Below, piece after piece: positions 11,069 through 21,400 of a stretch of 56,333 nt of DNA. The notes beneath the pieces are model-generated. The model searched no databases and was not told the origin of the DNA. It worked only from the letters and a program-made list of their open reading frames with translations. Location: the NCBI GenBank assembly GCA_002812745.2, contig NCSJ02000283.1:1-56333 (forward strand). Reading direction: 5' to 3'. Both the position numbers and the translations under genes were made by a program. Source of the stretch: Scytalidium lignicola. Lineage: Eukaryota; Ascomycota; Leotiomycetes. How positions within the stretch are numbered: position 1 is the stretch's first letter; each line of letters begins with the position of its first letter.

Positions 11069-13457
11069 GACAACCACTCAAAAGATGGGCTACAGTCCAC
11101 GGAATTCGCAGCTTTGCAGAACAATAAATCTTCCAACTCTGTATATTTTTCTATATTGATATCCCTGAGGTGTCTACCACGGTCGTGAGTCGCACTGGTT
11201 GACACGTCCCTCTTGTCGCAGGAGCGAGAGAAAAAGGATGACGTGGGCCGGCAAGAGTTTCGTATGGAATTATCTCAGTCTCATCAAAGACATCGTGACA
11301 ACACTCTCGTGAAATCGGTAGCTGAGGGAAGAGTAACGCGGCGAGTTGATTGATGGCGGGCTGTGGATGTCGTGGGCCAAAGGAAGGACTGAAATGAGTG
11401 ATGGAGGCTGGTTAGCCCTTTTTTCGAGTTCGCGAGGGTCTGACCGCCTCACGCACTTATCACCGCTTCCGCTAATAATTAAGGTGTCAGGATATCAATC
11501 GAGCCTTTACTATACTAACCTGGTTATGCTCTCGACAGAAATCACGAAACTCAATGGGTAGTAGTAAGAAATGAGATGCAAGACAAGAGAGATCTCCGAG
11601 AGGATAGCGAGAGATAGGTGACAGGAAGGACGAAGGCGGAATGCGGAGGACTAGTACAGGAAAGGCAGATCCGTGAGCAGGGAGTTTCTTATTCGATCGT
11701 TCCCGGGGCCCCTCTGCCAGGACGGCTAGCGCCTTGGGGTTGGCCTCGGCCAGAGCTTTGGGGGGGGTTTGGGGGACTGTTCGATCCACCCAAACCACGA
11801 TTACTGCAACGGAAGTGCAATATTCTACGGTACTATACTGTCTTGTACTGTATTGTACTGTCCTGCGCCCTCCCCATACAGGCGTCGATGGCGAGATGTC
11901 CCTTTCAACCGGGCAGAGGCCGACATCAATAGAAGGTAGAGGAAAGAACAAGATCAAACGAAATCATTCCCCCGCCGTCTTCACTTATCATATCCATTGA
12001 ATGCTATCCTTAGCAGCTTCAAATAATACACGATTCAAGCCCGTGCTACCCAGAATCGAAGTAGGTAAGGTACGAGGCGTCCCTGTACTGTCCTCCTGTA
12101 TGGCCGAGAGTCCTCGACGTGCTCGGCCGGGACGATACGAACTTGAAGTTGGCGCATACGGAAAGCACCACATACGCCAAGGACACGGCTTTCATGTACT
12201 CATATTACTGTATATCAGTATCCAACCTATGAAGAAGCACGATGTGTTTTCGGGCCTGCAACTGTTGAGGTTGAGCAGCCCGATCGGCCCTAAAAGACAA
12301 AAAAAAACAAAAAAACTTCCCGGAGCGTCTTCTGAGTACGGCAGAAGGTTCACCATCACCTAGCATCCACTTTCCCTCTTCATTCAAAAGGCTTCAAAAA
12401 GGCTTTGAAGTTGAACGCAGAGGCACTGTTACCGTATTTCACACCATGATCGCTGTGGTAGTACGCAACCAGGCAACCTCTGCGCATTCTCGTGCAACAA
12501 AAGGGCAGTAACTCTCAGGTACATGTCGTCTCTTCCTACCCAGACCTCCCAGTTCTCGCTCGCCACCTGTACCCGCACCTTTACTGTGGCCGTGGCGACG
12601 TTGATTCAAGGTGAGGTCCCTACTCTGCCCTTAAGTAGCCTCTGACACCGGCCGCGACCGCGAAAAGCGCGCGGGGGCCCCTTACGTCCCTTATCAGAGC
12701 GGGCCTTGTCTTCGAAATCTCGATGCTTGCTCTAGCCGCAGAACGGATCGCGGTTCTGGATCGTGAGGCTGTCCAAGGCTTGCGAGCATCCCTCCTTGAT
12801 CAGGAAAGCCATCTGGATCACCATGTGATAGAGAGCAGGTGGATTTACGTGGATATTGCGCGGCCTCGTTGCTTATTAAGCTTAGGGAGCTCTTGAGATA
12901 GACAAGTGAAGATTGAACAAATTCGCACAAGTAGCGTGAGTAATACGGTCAGGGACACCAGATACGGTACATTTAAGGTACGGCACATCAGGTACTAATC
13001 TCGCCCTTGCCACCCGTCCAACGGATGTTGACCCTGCCTCCGTATTCCCCCTGCCACTGATGTCGCCATCCTACATCCGCCCATCTACGGTACCATGAAA
13101 CCTAAGTCGATCTTCTCTTAGTCTCTTTTCTTGTGCTTCGGTCCCTCAATCGGATGCTAGCAGCTAATCTACCTGTCTGTCTCCATGCTGCCGCTGCCGC
13201 CTTACACCAGACAAAATTTAATCATCCTGGCTGAGTCCACGCAGACTACTGTTCCCACAATCGCAAGGATCTAATTGGTAAATGCTAGCAGCTCAAAACT
13301 ACCAAGTTATGCACAGTCAATCGTGGTCGTAATATGACTCGTTCGGGAGCTCTGATCAGAGACTCACGGTCTATTCTGCTTTTTTATATCCATCACTGCC
13401 ATATTCTGCTATTTTCCTCTTCACCACATCCATCCTCCCCAACGCCGCAGCAACCTT
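11069..13457. other. Long intergenic region with TACTGT repeats
   Basis: About 2.4 kb with no supportable gene. It should carry the promoter and leader of the SPT23/MGA2-like gene and the 3' flank of the antiporter gene. Short open frames on both strands overlap one another and lack recognisable domains. It contains a 10-bp tandem repeat built on TACTGT at 11836-11865, another TACTGTCC copy near 12088, and scattered T- and CT-rich tracts. No tRNA recognised. Confidence 0.55.
11836..11865. repeat. 10-bp tandem repeat TACTGTNNTG x3
   Basis: Three consecutive decamers, TACTGTCTTG, TACTGTATTG and TACTGTCCTG, read directly from the sequence. The same TACTGT core recurs in other long intergenic stretches of this window. 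Confidence 0.9.
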
Positions 13458-15308
13458 TCAGTCTTTGGTAACCACAGATGGTGCAGCAGATTCCTCGTCA
13501 GGGAAGCGTATAGTTCGATCGATCACACGTGTAGCAGTTGCGGATGGGGTTAGTAAGTCATTTACGATGCCTACAGACCTATTGCCGCTGTGAATCACAA
13601 CTCCATCGGCGCCGTAGATTGGGCGAGGTGGTGTCGATGTTCCACGACCTGGTGTCGATTGCCCAGATGGAACATTCCTCCTGCGTTCACGTAGCGTTCC
13701 GTTCGTCTGCTGTCCTCTGCCTACAATATTGAAGGCTTCTGGCTCGTCACTGCCTTGTGATGTGAATGCTCGGGATAAGGTTCGTGGTAGGAAGAAGCCA
13801 AGTTTTCCTAGGGGGATAGACAGGCCGTGGACAACCTTTAAAAAGTGTTAGCTAATACTCTCATATCACAACATCTGGAAATAAAAGTCAAACAACTAGA
13901 GAAATGTCTCACAATACTACATATGGCTAGAAACCAAACGACCACTAGCAAAGTCTGCCGAAGCTTCGCAGCATCCTCACGCTGAACTCCGTCCACAGTG
14001 ATGGTATCGAGGAATTCCAAGCTAACATAAATGTAGAACACAGCAGAAACCCCTATTGGACCGAAGAATCCAACAAATATTGCTTGTCGTACCTCCTCAA
14101 TTTGGTGAATAAATTTATGCATTGCAAAAACAACAGGGAGGCGTCTATAACAAAAGTTAACGCTAGGATAGCAAACCATCGTGTGAAGATACATAGAGAC
14201 TCACCTCAGAAGAAGTATCAAAATGCCCAAAAATACCAGACGATATGTTGGAATGATCGAGTTCGAAGCGAAGCTCGACCAAGGACAGATAGCACCAAAC
14301 CACATGAAGATACTCAAGTTAAGCAGCATATCAATAGTTGGTTGTAAAGAGTCATCTAGTGTTTCGAGACGGAACCAATCATCCCAGGTGAAGACATTTC
14401 CTGCAATAAAACATGCAAGAACATCGTCACTACCAACCATCCCACAAGTCCCCACAATGAATAATGCCAATGCAATGGCAAATACCAGAAAACTCTCCCT
14501 GTCTACAAAGCGTTTCTCCTCTGCCCAGTGAAGCAATTCCTTTGCAATCCAACCAATTGTCGTCCCATATATAACGCTAAGCAGTATCGTATAGCCCAGT
14601 GTTTCGCCAAACCAGAACCCCACAGCAGTAGCAGCACTTCCGTGTTGGCCAATCCCTCTTTGTCCAGTATATTTGATGATATAGAGTGGAAGCATGAGAA
14701 AGGGATATCCCAATCCATCATTCGCACCAGATTCTGCAATGATGATCTTTTGCAGGTCCTTAGGTACATTTTTGTCTGCAAACTTTCCTTTGACGATGCT
14801 GTTGGAAAGGACTGGGTCTGTAGGTGTCACACAGGCTCCAATTGCCAGTGCGTGTAGGAAAGGTAGATGTGGTACCATGGCCCAAATAAGAAGGCTGCTA
14901 CACAGCCACATCGTCGCCATAACAGGGCCTAGAAGGAGGGCAAGTGGTTTCCATTCTTTCAGTAGATAACGGCTTGGAAGCTGGACTCCAGCCAGGACTA
15001 GTTGAACTCCAAGAACAAGACGACTGAAGTATAGCGTTACAGCATCAAGATTGGCTTGAGACCCAGTATATTCCAGCGGCCTGACAAAATTGGTGGCATT
15101 CGGTGAGAAAATCACTCCTGCCACCAGAGAGATTACTGATCCCGACCAACAATTAGTTTATGAAAAGGGAAAACAAGCCTGCTAACTCACAAGCTTCCGA
15201 AAGATAAAATCTCTCCTTAAACAAGTAGGAGACTAGGCCAAATACTGTAATAAACCCCCCAAGCACTGAGCAAACAATGTTGAAGTTAGTTACAGCCAAG
15301 GTTGGCAT
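13458..15308 (-). CDS. Plasma-membrane Na+/H+ antiporter, Nha1/Sod2 type
   Basis: Monovalent cation/proton antiporters of the CPA1 family export Na+ (and K+) in exchange for protons and set salt tolerance and pH. Four exons fit: 15308-15191, 15135-14205, 14144-13913 and 13835-13458, joining in phases 1, 2 and 0, giving 552 residues. The protein starts MPTLAVTNFNIVC, has about 12 hydrophobic segments, and carries the family core motifs TPTDPVLSNSIVKGKFA and ESGANDGLGYPF, the latter holding the ion-binding Asp. The hydrophobic core ends in IVVHGLSIPLGKLGF, followed by about 110 hydrophilic residues; this tail is longer than that of Sod2 but far shorter than that of yeast Nha1. A frame upstream of 15308 is open to 15443 but the family start favours 15308. 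A further open frame follows the TGA stop; see findings. Confidence 0.92.
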
Positions 15309-16131
15309 TGTGACACAAATTACTATGGATTGAACAACCCTTTCTGTAGATTCAAATGACTGCTGGTTTTGTCTAAGGATGTTAGCTGATTCCGGTGTCG
15401 TCTTTACTGCTTGTTCTACACAAGCAGTGGTTGGTTCAAGCAACGAAAATAGGGTAAGACTATTGGATCGTGGTAGTATGGAACAGCAGATCCACGCACT
15501 AGGTTGGAAAAGGTCACTTCAATAGCTTTATCGTAGAATCGATATACTGTCATGTATTGGAAAACACGAAGCTATCCTTTCATAGATCTAGTGGGTATTT
15601 GGAAGGGAAGCGTGTGTGAACATTTACTGGACCGCATACGTATGTACTGGTAGTAAATTATGTTATCGTTATCGGAAAGATCCACTAAAAAGCACAAAAA
15701 TCTTCTGCCAAGCCAGAAACGGGAAAAGAACGATGATTATCCGCAGACTCTGCTGTACTGTAATAACCACAATCTCTCGTTCAGAAACACAACATTATAA
15801 AACATCAGAAATACCCGCTTCAATTTGGACTATTACATCATTATCTATCTACGGCCCGATGAACACTGCTCAACTATTATTGTTTATCCTCTTACCAAGG
15901 AGCCTAACTGCCTTACCTTGTTGATTCAATACCCGAGTTTATGGTTGACTTGAAGTTATGAAGAGCAAAGAGACTCAGACACGGCGTTCTCACTCAGACT
16001 GCACTTTTCCAGTGGACACTGTGACTTGCTTCCCCGTCGGATCTGTGTTTGATACCACCTACGTGATAGAAGGAAGTCAATTTCTCATAACCAAGCATCA
16101 TGTGGATCAAAGACTTTCAGAAAGAAGCATA
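15309..16131. other. Intergenic, antiporter promoter
   Basis: About 820 nt between the antiporter start and the RNase H stop. It should contain the antiporter promoter and the RNase H 3' UTR. Small open frames only; no recognised elements. Confidence 0.55.
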
Positions 16132-17502
16132 TCAGGACTCTAGCCGAGCTCGATTGGCCATCGCGCCGGCAACAGCAAGTCGATCGGCGAAGATATTACC
16201 AATATCGTTCGAGTGACCCTTTGTCCAAGTGAATTTTGTCTGCGCACCATTCGCAATCCTCTCATCCATTAAGGTTCTAATAGCCGATACAAGGTCTTTA
16301 TTCAACACCGGACCACCGGTAGCTGTACGCCAGCCATTACTTTGCCACTTCTTGTACCAGGTAGTGGTGCAGTATATAGAATAGCTGCTATCCGTAATTA
16401 TCTCAACGTCCTGGTTCTTTGGGACTATCTCAAGGGCTCTCAGAAGACCCGTTAGCTCGGAGCGTTGATTCGTTTGTAGCGGCCCTGCCAGAGGCTCCGA
16501 CACATTTCTAATATACGCTCAGCAACCACCTCCTTATATGGAGGTCTTACAAAAACACTTACCGAGGATCTCCTTCTCCAAAAAACACACCCACGCCAGC
16601 CATTGCCCCCGTTTTTCCGTTTCCGCGGCTGCTGCCATCAGTGTAGACTCGGAGAAAGTTGCCCTCTTTCTGAGAAACGGGAGTTTGATTTGGCTTAACT
16701 CTCTTCTGGGCTGGTTCATCATTACACGCCACCGTTGGAGCCCCCTGAGGAGTCACCTCGATTCCGACCTTGCTTGGGATCCCACCGCCAGTATTAACAT
16801 AGTATTCTGCTTCTTGTAGGGTTCCAAATCGCTTGTACTTTGGGCTAGGCCATTTTGTTATCTCTGCGGATGTCTCTTCCCAAGTCTTATAGACACCCGG
16901 TCTGCGACCAACTGCAACAGCATAAAACTTATCTTGTTTAGATGAGGCCGCTGTCGTAAAATTCTTTCCAGCCACGAAATCCTCTGCCTCTTTCCGAGAC
17001 GCAAATGACTTAACTAGAGTTCCTTTGTCAGTAAGATATATATATTGATAGCATGGGATAGATTTTTTATATATAGATACCCACATTGAGCACCGCTAAA
17101 CCCCGTAACATTATCCTTGCACTCTGCCCAGTTTTTATACACCCCAGGGCGATGACCAGTCCTCACAGCATAGTATTTAGAGGCCATGTCACCTAACTTT
17201 CGTTTCTTTGAATCAGGCATAGATTCAATTAGTAATTGAATAGACCGGACGTAATCTGTGCCAAAAGTAGTCTTTACTTTCTGATGAGAGATGAAATGCT
17301 TGAGGCTCTGTGGAGGTTGCGCGAACGAATATGCGAATTTATAGGGTCGAAATGCTGTAGAGGCGGAACTACCCTTTGTTGATGAGACCATTAGACAATG
17401 TCTTAGATATCTAAACATAGCTTGGGATGAATCAACGCCCTCACATTGTTTTGCCTGGCAAGGAAATTGAAACCTACAAGGCTGAAAGGAAGGCTCAGAC
17501 AT
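16132..17502 (-). CDS. Ribonuclease H1 with two hybrid-binding domains
   Basis: RNase H1 cuts the RNA strand of RNA:DNA hybrids in nucleus and mitochondria. Exons 17502-17085, 17013-16563 and 16507-16132 join in phases 1 and 2 and encode 414 residues from the first ATG. Two copies of the viroplasmin/hybrid-binding module are seen, at about 108-155 (YYAVRTGHRPGVYKNW) and 168-212 (FYAVAVGRRPGVYKTW), as in yeast RNH1. The catalytic domain runs from about 256 to the end, with the carboxylate set visible: Asp in YTDGSS, Glu in QRSELTGLL, Asp in ITDSSYS and Asp in IFADRLA. Start choice is uncertain: later ATGs at 17418 (MFRYLRHC, arginine-rich and acid-poor, like a mitochondrial presequence) and 17220 (MPDSKKRKLG, nuclear-signal-like) would suit dual targeting, known for the family in other eukaryotes. 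That targeting is inference here. Confidence 0.93.
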
Positions 17503-18253
17503 CGTCTACCATTTTGTCGCGCGAGTCAACATGGAATAATATCGAGCTTCGGATGATCAAGAAACGAAGGCATGAGGTTAATAACGGTTCTAGTTTATTT
17601 CTTGTGTGCGATAGCCGTTTGGCTAATGAAAGGATTGTTACTACTGATAGATTCACATTCACAATGGTGACGCCGGTAATAACCATCTTCCGCTCTTCTC
17701 GGTTGCACTTTCAGCCGACAAAAAGTATAAGACCTTGTTGACTTTAAAAGTCGGAACATGTTCTCCCCTTAGTTTCATGTACAGAGAATAGAAATAACTA
17801 GGTAATTTTGCTGTACAATTAATAAGGAGTACATCAAGTACTTCCGTGCAATATTTCTTCCATACTTGTTTCGAGGTAGCTAAACCACATGGTCAAGCAC
17901 GTACCTGTGGTCTTGGAATTTGAATCACGAAGTCTGCACGATTATTGTGGGAGATCATCGATATAACGACTTTTTAGAATCAGATGGTCTCTTTACAGAG
18001 CCTTGAAAAAGTTTCATATTTCTATCAATCAACCGTTATCATTACCAGGTTTTGACAAGGATTAACCGTCATCCAGATTTGAGTAGCAACCTTCATACAA
18101 CTCCAGGATAGCCCATGCTATGCAAATAATTCCCTTCCCTCCTCCATGTAACTGTTACAATCATGACCATTGAGCTGCCGCTACCACTAATCCGTAAACG
18201 CCAATCCCTACATAATATACATAATACATCCAAAATCTAGACCTAAAATACGC
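17503..18253. other. Intergenic, RNase H promoter
   Basis: About 750 nt, AT-rich, no supportable gene. It holds the RNase H promoter and the 3' UTR of the PFK-2 gene. A segment at about 18045-18060 (TTACCAGGTTTTGA) is repeated near 23940 in the AT-rich island. Confidence 0.5.
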
Positions 18254-20650
18254 CTAGGTTTCCTTCTCCGTCTCCTTCGAGGGTTGATAGCCTGGCAATT
18301 CGTCAAACCAACTCTTTTCTTCATTATACTTGTATGCATGGAATTCCATGCCATAAGGTTTTGGTTCGATAACATAAAGCATGCCGAGAGGAACATCAAG
18401 ATCAGCAATGTCATCCCGTGTTAAATCCATAAAATATGCCATAAGGACTCTAGCGACAGATCGATGGCCGATGATGAGAACGTGATCCGTGATCCGCTCA
18501 ATCTCTCTAACCATATCCCGAAGACGGCTAATCACCTGTAGATAACCTTCACCTCCAACGCCCGGATAGATGTAATGAAGCTTATCTCTTTTACGCTTTT
18601 CATATTCTTGTGGATATTGAGTTGCGATCTCTTTGTAAGTCAACCCCTCGAAAGATCCGGCATTAAGCTCATTCAACATCTCCCAATTTTTCACATCATA
18701 GTCGTCATCATCTTCGAAGTCTGCCGCCGTTTGGATACTTCGTTTCAACATCGAGGTCCAAACGCAAAAGTTCTTCTCGTCCAGTTCACCTAGTATTTCA
18801 GGATACGGCGGCGTATTGTCACCAGGTTGAGGTGGAAATTTCGATGACAACGCCTTATTCTTCTGTTCAACGAGCCACTCCCTCCGTTTATGGGTGATGA
18901 ATTCATATAAGACCCTACCATATCGCCGACCAGTCGGGGTGAGGTCCGAGTCTCCGCCTAACTTGCCAAGGCAATTATCAACAGATTTGCCGTGACGGGT
19001 GATCCAAATTTGTCTTGGAGCGAGGTTAAAAGTGGTTAAGTATGAAGATATCCCACTGCTCATAAAACCCTTTAGTTGGTAGTGAATCACTTTCCTACCA
19101 ACATCAATCATTTGGATATACTGCATATGATTTTCTTCTTCATATGCTCCCAAAGGAACATATGCGCTCTCATATGCAGCCACGCGCTTCTTAAAATCCT
19201 TAAGTGACTTTACGGGGTCTTTGTCTTTGTAGTCTGGGCCGGATAGTTTCAGTCGCATATTCGCCTCGAGAAGCTAAGAGCGGTTAGCTATGGTATTGTC
19301 TACATAGACCTTCCTGGCTCACATTCTTATCTTCACAAACACTTTCAAGAAATAAAATTCCAAGCTTGGATTCTCGGGCCTTGATCCGGTCAAAAAGAAG
19401 CCGCCGGCGCTCGACAGTACTGTTTGTCGCATCCAATATTCCCACGGAACCTCCCTGTTCGAGCAAAAAGTCCAAAAGTTCGTCCAACGTTGACAGCGCG
19501 AGTTGGGTCCTGATTTGAGATGCCTTTGCATTTAGAGGATCAAAAAACTCGGCAGACTGGTCCATAATCTGACCTTCTACAACTTTACCAGATGATGATT
19601 GCGCTGCTATATGTTGGGAAGAAGGCTCACTAGGCTGGATCGCAGCGCTACCATTGAGAAGAATATGAGCTGCTTGTACTGGAGAGTGAATCACTGCTGC
19701 CATTGATTCCGGCTGTCGGGAAGGTTCTAATCCCCGAGTCTGTGGAGAATAAGGAGATAAGCTGCCTAGGGAGTCGTTGTTTCCAGGCCCAACTCTCGCA
19801 ACTACTCGACGCCGATTTCCAACATTAAAAATTCGGGTTTCATGCTGTTGCCACGATAGGTATCGTTGGACCTTTTTCGTGATGTAGGACTTCCCTCTAG
19901 CCGGCAAGCCAACCATTATAACAACCAGTTTTGATGCGACATCTCGCTGTGCTATTCGGCCATCAGGGGAGACTCTAGACCGGGTCATGCCAGGAATGTT
20001 TAAAGTAGTGGCAGGCGGTCGGGTTCGTGGGGTAGAACTGCCTGAATTCTGCCTTACAGGAGGGCTGCATTTATGTCAGAGCCCGAACCGTCAACTAATG
20101 ATGATGAGACTGCACGGTGGCAATCTCTACAGAACTGCAGCCATTGCCGCGAGGACAACACCTTTGGAGAGGATTAGAAACTCACATTCGCGGGCTGCCA
20201 GGGGCGGTCGAGGGCGCACTGCCCAGGGGAGTATCACTGAGCGGGTGCCCAACTCCATCATGAAGAAGACTATGACCAGCAACGCCAGCGACCTGGAGGG
20301 CACGACTCAGAGATGTGGTCGGCGGAGGGGCCAGATGAGAGGATGTATCACGGACTATGGTTTTATTCGAAAGCTTTGCGTCTCCGTTAGTCGTCGTAAC
20401 CATATTATTACTGGGAGGCGATGCTGCAGAAAGATGATGGATCATTATCGACTTCGCGATTCCTGAATGTTGAGACTGTCGTCTAATAACTTGAGCTGGG
20501 ACAGGATCAGCCAAGAACTACCAGGATCCAATCATGGCCCGATGATTGGGTCGATGCTGCACGTGGAGTCATGGAAGGGGGGGTGTGGATATAATAATGA
20601 CTCGTACCAGTGTTTGTCTCCTGACCTTCAGCAATCTCTGCTGACGGCAT
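18254..20650 (-). CDS. 6-phosphofructo-2-kinase/fructose-2,6-bisphosphatase
   Basis: This enzyme makes, and may also degrade, fructose 2,6-bisphosphate, the switch signal between glycolysis and gluconeogenesis. Three downstream exons are firm: one ending at 20186, then 20064-19323 and 19273-18254, joined in phases 2 and 0. The 5' end is less sure: a TAG closes the frame at 20518-20520; the best model adds exon 20650-20608 (MPSAEIAEG start), intron 20607-20496 with a GCTGAT branch, and exon 20495-20186, giving 704 residues. The first in-frame ATG without it is 20445. The kinase P-loop GLPARGKS is near residue 170, followed by a low-complexity insert of about 80 residues before the AEFFDP motif. 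The phosphatase half keeps TRHGKS (catalytic His near 457), the acid in GSFEGLTYKEI and the second His in IIGHRSV, so bisphosphatase activity is plausible, unlike yeast Pfk26. Confidence 0.9.
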
Positions 20651-21400
20651 TGGAGAACTCCTTCAACATTCAACGTTGCAGTCCAAAACCCGAGATTGCG
20701 AACGGCTGTTGATGCGGCGATTGCTCTGTAATAATGCGTGAGAACTCTGCTCATGGTCGTGCTGAGCTGGAGAACGCAGGTCGACTTGATAAGTCCGATC
20801 GCGGCTCCAACTTTGTTGTACAGGCAAAGACTAACCTTAGCTTAGGCACCCCTCTTCCTCTGGGAGGCGCATCCCACCCTGCACCGCTCAACGTGCAGTT
20901 ACCGGTTATGGCTTTTTTCTTTTTTCTTGGGGTCACTTACGATTGGCAAGGAAAAGACAGAGCTCCCCCTGTGTTCTCATGCAAGACGTACGATCCTACC
21001 CCAACACAATCAACAAGCCCTGGTCCCAGCACGGGCGGGATAAACAAAAAATGGGATGTGAGAGGTCGGATAATCCATCCGTACAATCCATTAGTTTCTT
21101 CATAGTGAGAGAATACAGTTACAGTACTGTACTGTACAGTACAACGAGGAATCAAGTGGATGTTCGATGACGGGTAAAGTCATCCGGCCGGCCGAACCGG
21201 ATTCAACGGAATCGATGACTCGATCAGAAAATCAAAAGCTCAAGCCTTGGAGCGAACCCTTCTGGAAGCCATGCTCAACCACAAATGACTTCATCCTCCC
21301 TAGCCCGGATATTCTATGGCGGAGAATTTTGTCAAGAATGACGCGAGGAAAGGTGGCCGACCACCTTGTCGCTCCATTATTTATTTACTAGACCAATTTT
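20651..21400. promoter_or_regulatory. Upstream region of the PFK-2 gene
   Basis: Roughly 750 nt upstream of the proposed PFK-2 start on the minus strand. Composition is like neighbouring genes. It includes a perfect 16-bp palindrome at 21128-21143 within a run of GTACTGTAC repeats. No coding region recognised. Confidence 0.4.
21128..21143. repeat. 16-bp perfect palindrome TGTACTGTACAGTACA
   Basis: The sequence equals its own reverse complement and sits in a longer ACAGTACTGTACTGTACAGTAC run. Related GTACAGTAC copies occur at 35069-35077, near 36205-36230 and near 37977. Confidence 0.9.

Noticed and set aside
12000..12080. Possible tRNA B-box-like word (GATTCAAGCCC)
   Set aside because: No matching A box or acceptor stem could be paired around it.
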